DNA of 64,000 nt from Verrucomicrobiota bacterium (GTDB lineage: Bacteria; Verrucomicrobiota; Verrucomicrobiia; Chthoniobacterales; Terrimicrobiaceae), in assembly GCA_026398275.1 (NCBI GenBank), contig JAPLTF010000018.1, positions 1 through 64,000 of the forward strand. The letters run 5' to 3'. The notes beneath the pieces were generated by a model that searched no databases, had not been told where the DNA came from, and worked only from the letters and a program-made list of their open reading frames with translations. Of this stretch, positions 60,961 through 64,000 are shown one piece after another. How positions within the stretch are numbered: the first letter of the stretch is position 1; each line of letters starts with the position of its first letter. Position numbers and translations under genes: made by a program.

Positions 60961-62261
60961 TCGCTAAGAAAAAAATGGGGCTGGCGATGGCCACGGTCCT
61001 CGTGCTCGTCAACATGGTCGGCACCGGGATCTTTCTTCTGCCGGTGAGCATGGCTTCGGTCGGGAGCATCTCGATCCTCGGCTGGGTCGTGGCGGGCGTC
61101 GGCGCCGGGGCGATCGGCCTCATGTTTGCCATGCTGGGTGCGGTCAAGCCGGAGGCGGGCGGACCCTACGCCTACGCCCGCGAGGCGCTCGGACCCTATC
61201 TCGGATTCCAGACGAACTACATCTACTGGTCGGCGAACCTCGTCGGGAACATCGCCGTCGCCACCACGGTCACCGGGTATTTCACCGAGCTCATCCCCGC
61301 GCTCGGCGGCACCGGGCGCGAGGCGATGTTCACGATCATCGTGGTCTGGGTGGCGACCGCGATCAACCTCGGCGGCCCACGGCTGGTCGGATTTTTCACC
61401 GGCTGGGGAACCGTGCTGGCCATGATCCCGCTTCTGGCGATCGCCGTCTTCGGATGGATCTGGTTCAACCCGCAAACGTTTTTCGGAAGCTGGAACCCGC
61501 ACCATCAGTCCGAATGGGACGCTGTCTCGACCAGCGCCGCATTTGCCCTCTGGGCGTTCATGGGCGTCGAGAGCGCGGCGGTCGCATCGGATGTCATCGA
61601 GAACCCGAAACGCAATGTCCCGCTCGCCACGATGATCGGCCTCGTGATCGCGGGCATCCTCTACATCGCCACCTGCACGGTCCTCATGGGGATCATGCCG
61701 GCCGAGGAGCTCGCAAAATCCTCCGCCCCGTTCGCCGACGCCGCCGCAAAGGTCATCGGTCCGGCGGGCGCGGTCGTCATCGCCCTCTGCGCGATCTTCA
61801 AGGCCGGATCCTCGCTCGTCGGCTGGACGCTCACGATCAGCCAGTCCGCCGCGGCCGCGGCCAACGACGGGCTTTTCCCGAAAATCTTCGGACGCCTCGA
61901 CGCCCGCGGAATCCCGAGCCTCAATTTTCTGATCACCGGCATCCTGATGACCCTCATCGTGGTCGCGACCGCCTCCCCGACCCTCGCCAAGCAGTTCAAC
62001 GAGATCATCGACATGGCGATCATCCTCACGATCCTCCCCTACATGTATACCGGGATCGCGTTCCTGAAGATCGGAAAGCTCGCCCGAACGAACCGCTGGC
62101 ACCACTACCTCGTGGTCTCAATCGTCGCCGTGGTCAGCATCTACTGCCTCTGGGTCGTCGCGGGCTCCGATGCGACCCTCACCCGCAACGCGATGATCAT
62201 CCTCTTCGCCAGCGTCCCCCTCTACCCGATGATCGCAAAGGGATTTGAAGAGGAGAGTTGA
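60957..62261 (+). CDS. amino-acid/polyamine antiporter, CadB/PotE-like
   Basis: A 434-aa APC transporter. MATVLVLVNMVGTGIFLLPV, GGPYAYAREALGPYLGFQTN, FALWAFMGVESAAVASDVIE and NPKRNVPLATMIG resemble CadB/PotE more than AdiC. It would exchange the amine product of the upstream decarboxylase for its amino acid. The GTG at 60957 overlaps the decarboxylase TGA (GTGA), giving coupling; an ATG at 60975 is the alternative. It ends the four-gene acid-resistance run. Confidence 0.87.
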   Translation: MIAKKKMGLAMATVLVLVNMVGTGIFLLPVSMASVGSISILGWVVAGVGAGAIGLMFAMLGAVKPEAGGPYAYAREALGPYLGFQTNYIYWSANLVGNIAVATTVTGYFTELIPALGGTGREAMFTIIVVWVATAINLGGPRLVGFFTGWGTVLAMIPLLAIAVFGWIWFNPQTFFGSWNPHHQSEWDAVSTSAAFALWAFMGVESAAVASDVIENPKRNVPLATMIGLVIAGILYIATCTVLMGIMPAEELAKSSAPFADAAAKVIGPAGAVVIALCAIFKAGSSLVGWTLTISQSAAAAANDGLFPKIFGRLDARGIPSLNFLITGILMTLIVVATASPTLAKQFNEIIDMAIILTILPYMYTGIAFLKIGKLARTNRWHHYLVVSIVAVVSIYCLWVVAGSDATLTRNAMIILFASVPLYPMIAKGFEEES

Positions 62262-62576
62262 GAATATTACCGCCGAAGGTTTGGCCGCAGATTAACAGGA
62301 TTTGCACGGATTTCCGACTTGCCGTCAGGTCAAGCCCTGTGAATCCGCGCCTGTGCGAGCTTGGATTCCTTGCGTTCCTTTGCCGTGCCGGGCGAAACCC
62401 CAGTTGGCGGAGACGGGCATCGAACTCGGCTTCCGTTGGAAACGGTCCGCGCAGCAACGGGACGTTGACCATGCGCGACTTGCTGGCCTTTTTTGTAGGT
62501 GCGCAGGTAGTGCTCATGGTTTTCCAGAATGTCGAAGTAAGCCGCCTCAAATGCAAGGGTGAGGGCTGTAGCGATT
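62262..62576. other. 315-bp gap with a repeat arm and no confident gene
   Basis: At 62282-62306 a GGCCGCAGATTAACAGGATT arm resembles the CGCAGAT repeats. CCTGTGAATCCGCGCCTGTG at 62335-62354 may be its worn partner. A minus-strand frame without a start codon (TLAFEAAYFDILENHEHYLR near 62500) looks protein-like and overlaps the end of the GIY-YIG gene in another frame; it may be a gene relic. Confidence 0.45.
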
Positions 62577-63446
62577 TTATTCCTCCCCCGCCCCCTGCCG
62601 CTTCACCGCATCAAGTGTTTTTCCACCTTTGGTTTTCCATTCAGTCCACCCGTTGGCGGTTCGGCCGAGGAGAGATTGGGCGGCCATGCTCGCGGAGCTA
62701 AAAAGATGATCCTTCTCGAAGATTAAGGATTTGCCTTTTTTCTTCATCACGCCGGCTTCGATGAGCTTTTGGCGTCTCAGGTAGCCGCCGGTTCCGATAT
62801 AGTGAGGCACGCATTTAAGGCGAGCGACAGAAGCTTTTAGAACAACGAATCCCTCGGCTGAATAGATCCCCCGCCCATCCGCTCCCGGGCCTTTGCAATA
62901 AAACATCTCGTCCCCCTTCGTTCCGGCCACCGGCTTTGCCACGGCATCGAAAAGCGGATATCCGAGCGTCGCGAGCAGATCCCTCCCGGTCTCAAAGATT
63001 TCCACGCACTCCGCATGGAGTGGCGCGAGCGTGTGGGGTTTACCCGGACAGTTTCCGTTGGCATCCGCATAACGCGCGGCCTTCCGGACCTCCTGCAGGC
63101 AGTGCCACTCTAAAAATTGCGCGTGTGTTTGCGTGAGGCTTTGGGTGCGGGAAATCAGAACCAGCGCGCGCTCCCAGAATCCTTTTTCCTTGTTATGATT
63201 GCCCAACCGCGCCCGCAGGTCACTGGTTTGACCGACATAGACTTTTGACTCGGCTCCGTCCTCCGATTCGCCAAAAAGAAAATACACGGCCACCTGCCCG
63301 CTCTCCGGCATTTTGAGAAATTCCCCCAGTAGGCTTCGCGGCACTTCGAGGACTTGAACAATCCGCGTCGTGACTTCAGCCACACGGATCCCGCGCGGAT
63401 CACCTCCGGGAAGAAAAATTTGAATTGTCTTTGGGGTTAAGCTCAT
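62577..63446 (-). CDS. GIY-YIG nuclease-type protein with DUF4357
   Basis: A 289-aa protein. VAVYFLFGESEDGAESKVYV and VGQTSDLRARLGNHNKEKGF are a GIY-YIG core with changed motif (VYF/VYVG). The C-terminal SASMAAQSLLGRTANGWTEW is DUF4357. Such proteins accompany restriction systems. ATG 63446 overlaps the stop of the upstream Res-like gene as ATGA; a frame to 63515 would add residues antisense to nothing but lacking similarity. It is probably an accessory nuclease of the locus that continues beyond the window. Confidence 0.82.
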   Translation of the reverse strand: MSLTPKTIQIFLPGGDPRGIRVAEVTTRIVQVLEVPRSLLGEFLKMPESGQVAVYFLFGESEDGAESKVYVGQTSDLRARLGNHNKEKGFWERALVLISRTQSLTQTHAQFLEWHCLQEVRKAARYADANGNCPGKPHTLAPLHAECVEIFETGRDLLATLGYPLFDAVAKPVAGTKGDEMFYCKGPGADGRGIYSAEGFVVLKASVARLKCVPHYIGTGGYLRRQKLIEAGVMKKKGKSLIFEKDHLFSSASMAAQSLLGRTANGWTEWKTKGGKTLDAVKRQGAGEE

Positions 63447-64000
63447 CCGTTGCCCTCCACCAACTTGGCCTCGATCCAATCCCAGCGTTTGTCTTTGACC
63501 ATCACGAAAAGGCATTTCCCTTCGCTGAGTTCCGCCCAGAGCTCGCCGACTTTGCGGTCGGGTTCGGCATTGAGCCAGCGATCTCCCCCCTTATATTCGA
63601 CAACGAGCGTCCGCCCGTCGGGCAGGCGGCAGAGAAAGTCCGGGTAGAATGGCCCCGTCGCCGTGGGCAGGAAGAACGAGCAGGTGGGTTTGCGGACGAG
63701 GTTCCGCACCCAGAACCGGATGAGTCCCTTTTGCGCCGCGCGGTCGAGCCATTGGGCGCAGGCCTCCTCCTCCGCGCTGTCGAAGTCGCCGACGCGCGGG
63801 TAGTAGTGCTTGTGAAATTCCCCCGCCCTCGGGTAGTCGCGGCTGGGTGCATAGGCGTCAGGATGAAATTCAAACTCAAATTCCTGCCCGACGGTGGCGC
63901 GATCCTTCACGCCATCCGAAAACAGGAACTGCTGGTAAGCCGCACCGACGGCCTGCCTGCGGAGCGCGCCGATTTTTTGTTCGAGAATCGTGCGGAGTAG
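63443..64000 (-). CDS. C-terminal part of a type III restriction (Res-like) DEAD/DEAH helicase, cut by the window edge
   Basis: Only the last 185 codons are in the window; the frame stays open to position 64000 and continues beyond. LLRTILEQKIGALRRQ and AAYQQFLFSDG precede EFEFEFHPDAYAPSRDY, then FWVRNLVRKPTCSFFLP, FYPDFLCRLPDGRTLVVEYK. The YPDF...VVEYKG set is the PD-(D/E)xK endonuclease end of type III Res subunits. The gene overlaps the GIY-YIG gene by ATGA. A GTG at 63910 is internal, not the start. The Mod subunit is presumably upstream, outside the window. Confidence 0.8.
   Translation of the reverse strand, partial: LLRTILEQKIGALRRQAVGAAYQQFLFSDGVKDRATVGQEFEFEFHPDAYAPSRDYPRAGEFHKHYYPRVGDFDSAEEEACAQWLDRAAQKGLIRFWVRNLVRKPTCSFFLPTATGPFYPDFLCRLPDGRTLVVEYKGGDRWLNAEPDRKVGELWAELSEGKCLFVMVKDKRWDWIEAKLVEGNG

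Noticed and set aside
62340-62576. Protein-coding relic with AAYFDILENHEHYLR
   Set aside because: No start codon and no recognised family; it overlaps the GIY-YIG gene end in another frame. Kept only as a remark in the gap entry.

Overview
The window is high-GC bacterial DNA with dense coding on both strands. I infer a Verrucomicrobiota or related PVC-group chromosome. The hints are distant uroporphyrinogen-decarboxylase-like proteins beside sugar genes, a variant sulfatase subfamily, secreted proteins ending in DGDGLTNAxEYAxGTDP tails, many short dispersed inverted repeats, and many genes without a clear Shine-Dalgarno site. No rRNA or other lineage marker is present, so this placement is moderate at best.

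Layout. 0-11 kb is housekeeping: tRNA-Leu, glucokinase, a decayed nqrF end, aldose epimerase, a UroD-like protein, an AraC regulator, PAP2 phosphatase, a divergent Rho, dTDP-glucose dehydratase, FolB, a HAD phosphatase and a sugar isomerase-like protein. 11.3-22.1 kb is a defence island. Two AT-richer hypothetical genes precede a tightly overlapping minus-strand operon: a 49-aa ORF, a PLD-SF2 helicase, a DUF1016 nuclease, a type IIG restriction-methyltransferase and an AAA ATPase. 22.3-25.7 kb holds a BrkB protein, a LolC/E-like permease, a VOC protein and a BrnT/BrnA pair.

25.7-38.2 kb looks like one regulatory unit. A QseBC/PmrAB-like two-component system stands divergent to genes for exported or membrane proteins. 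Three promoters there carry the same CTTMAYRTT-CC-CTTAAGGTT-type box at fixed spacing. Its targets include two large secreted paralogues with LTxxQ motifs (as in Spy/CpxP), a secreted PEBP protein, a tandem DUF1566 protein, a sulfatase and a metallophosphatase. 38.2-48.3 kb holds a 1338-aa membrane protein, a REP-associated transposase with its palindromes, an ArsR-methyltransferase divergent to metK-ahcY with a palindromic operator over the promoter, and a ClpX-like ATPase lacking the zinc domain and IGF loop.

48.3-62.3 kb starts with an amino-acid permease fused to a hybrid histidine kinase, a membrane thioredoxin, ispD, a BFN-domain protein and an OprB porin. It ends with two consecutive amino-acid decarboxylase/antiporter modules, arginine-type then probably lysine- or ornithine-type. 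Three of these genes are led by arms of one repeat family, and one has a C14 tract against its start codon. The right edge (62.6-64 kb) enters a second restriction-like locus: a GIY-YIG/DUF4357 protein and the C-terminus of a type III Res-like subunit. The candidates I find most worth study are the defence operon, the boxed secreted-protein regulon and the permease-kinase fusion.
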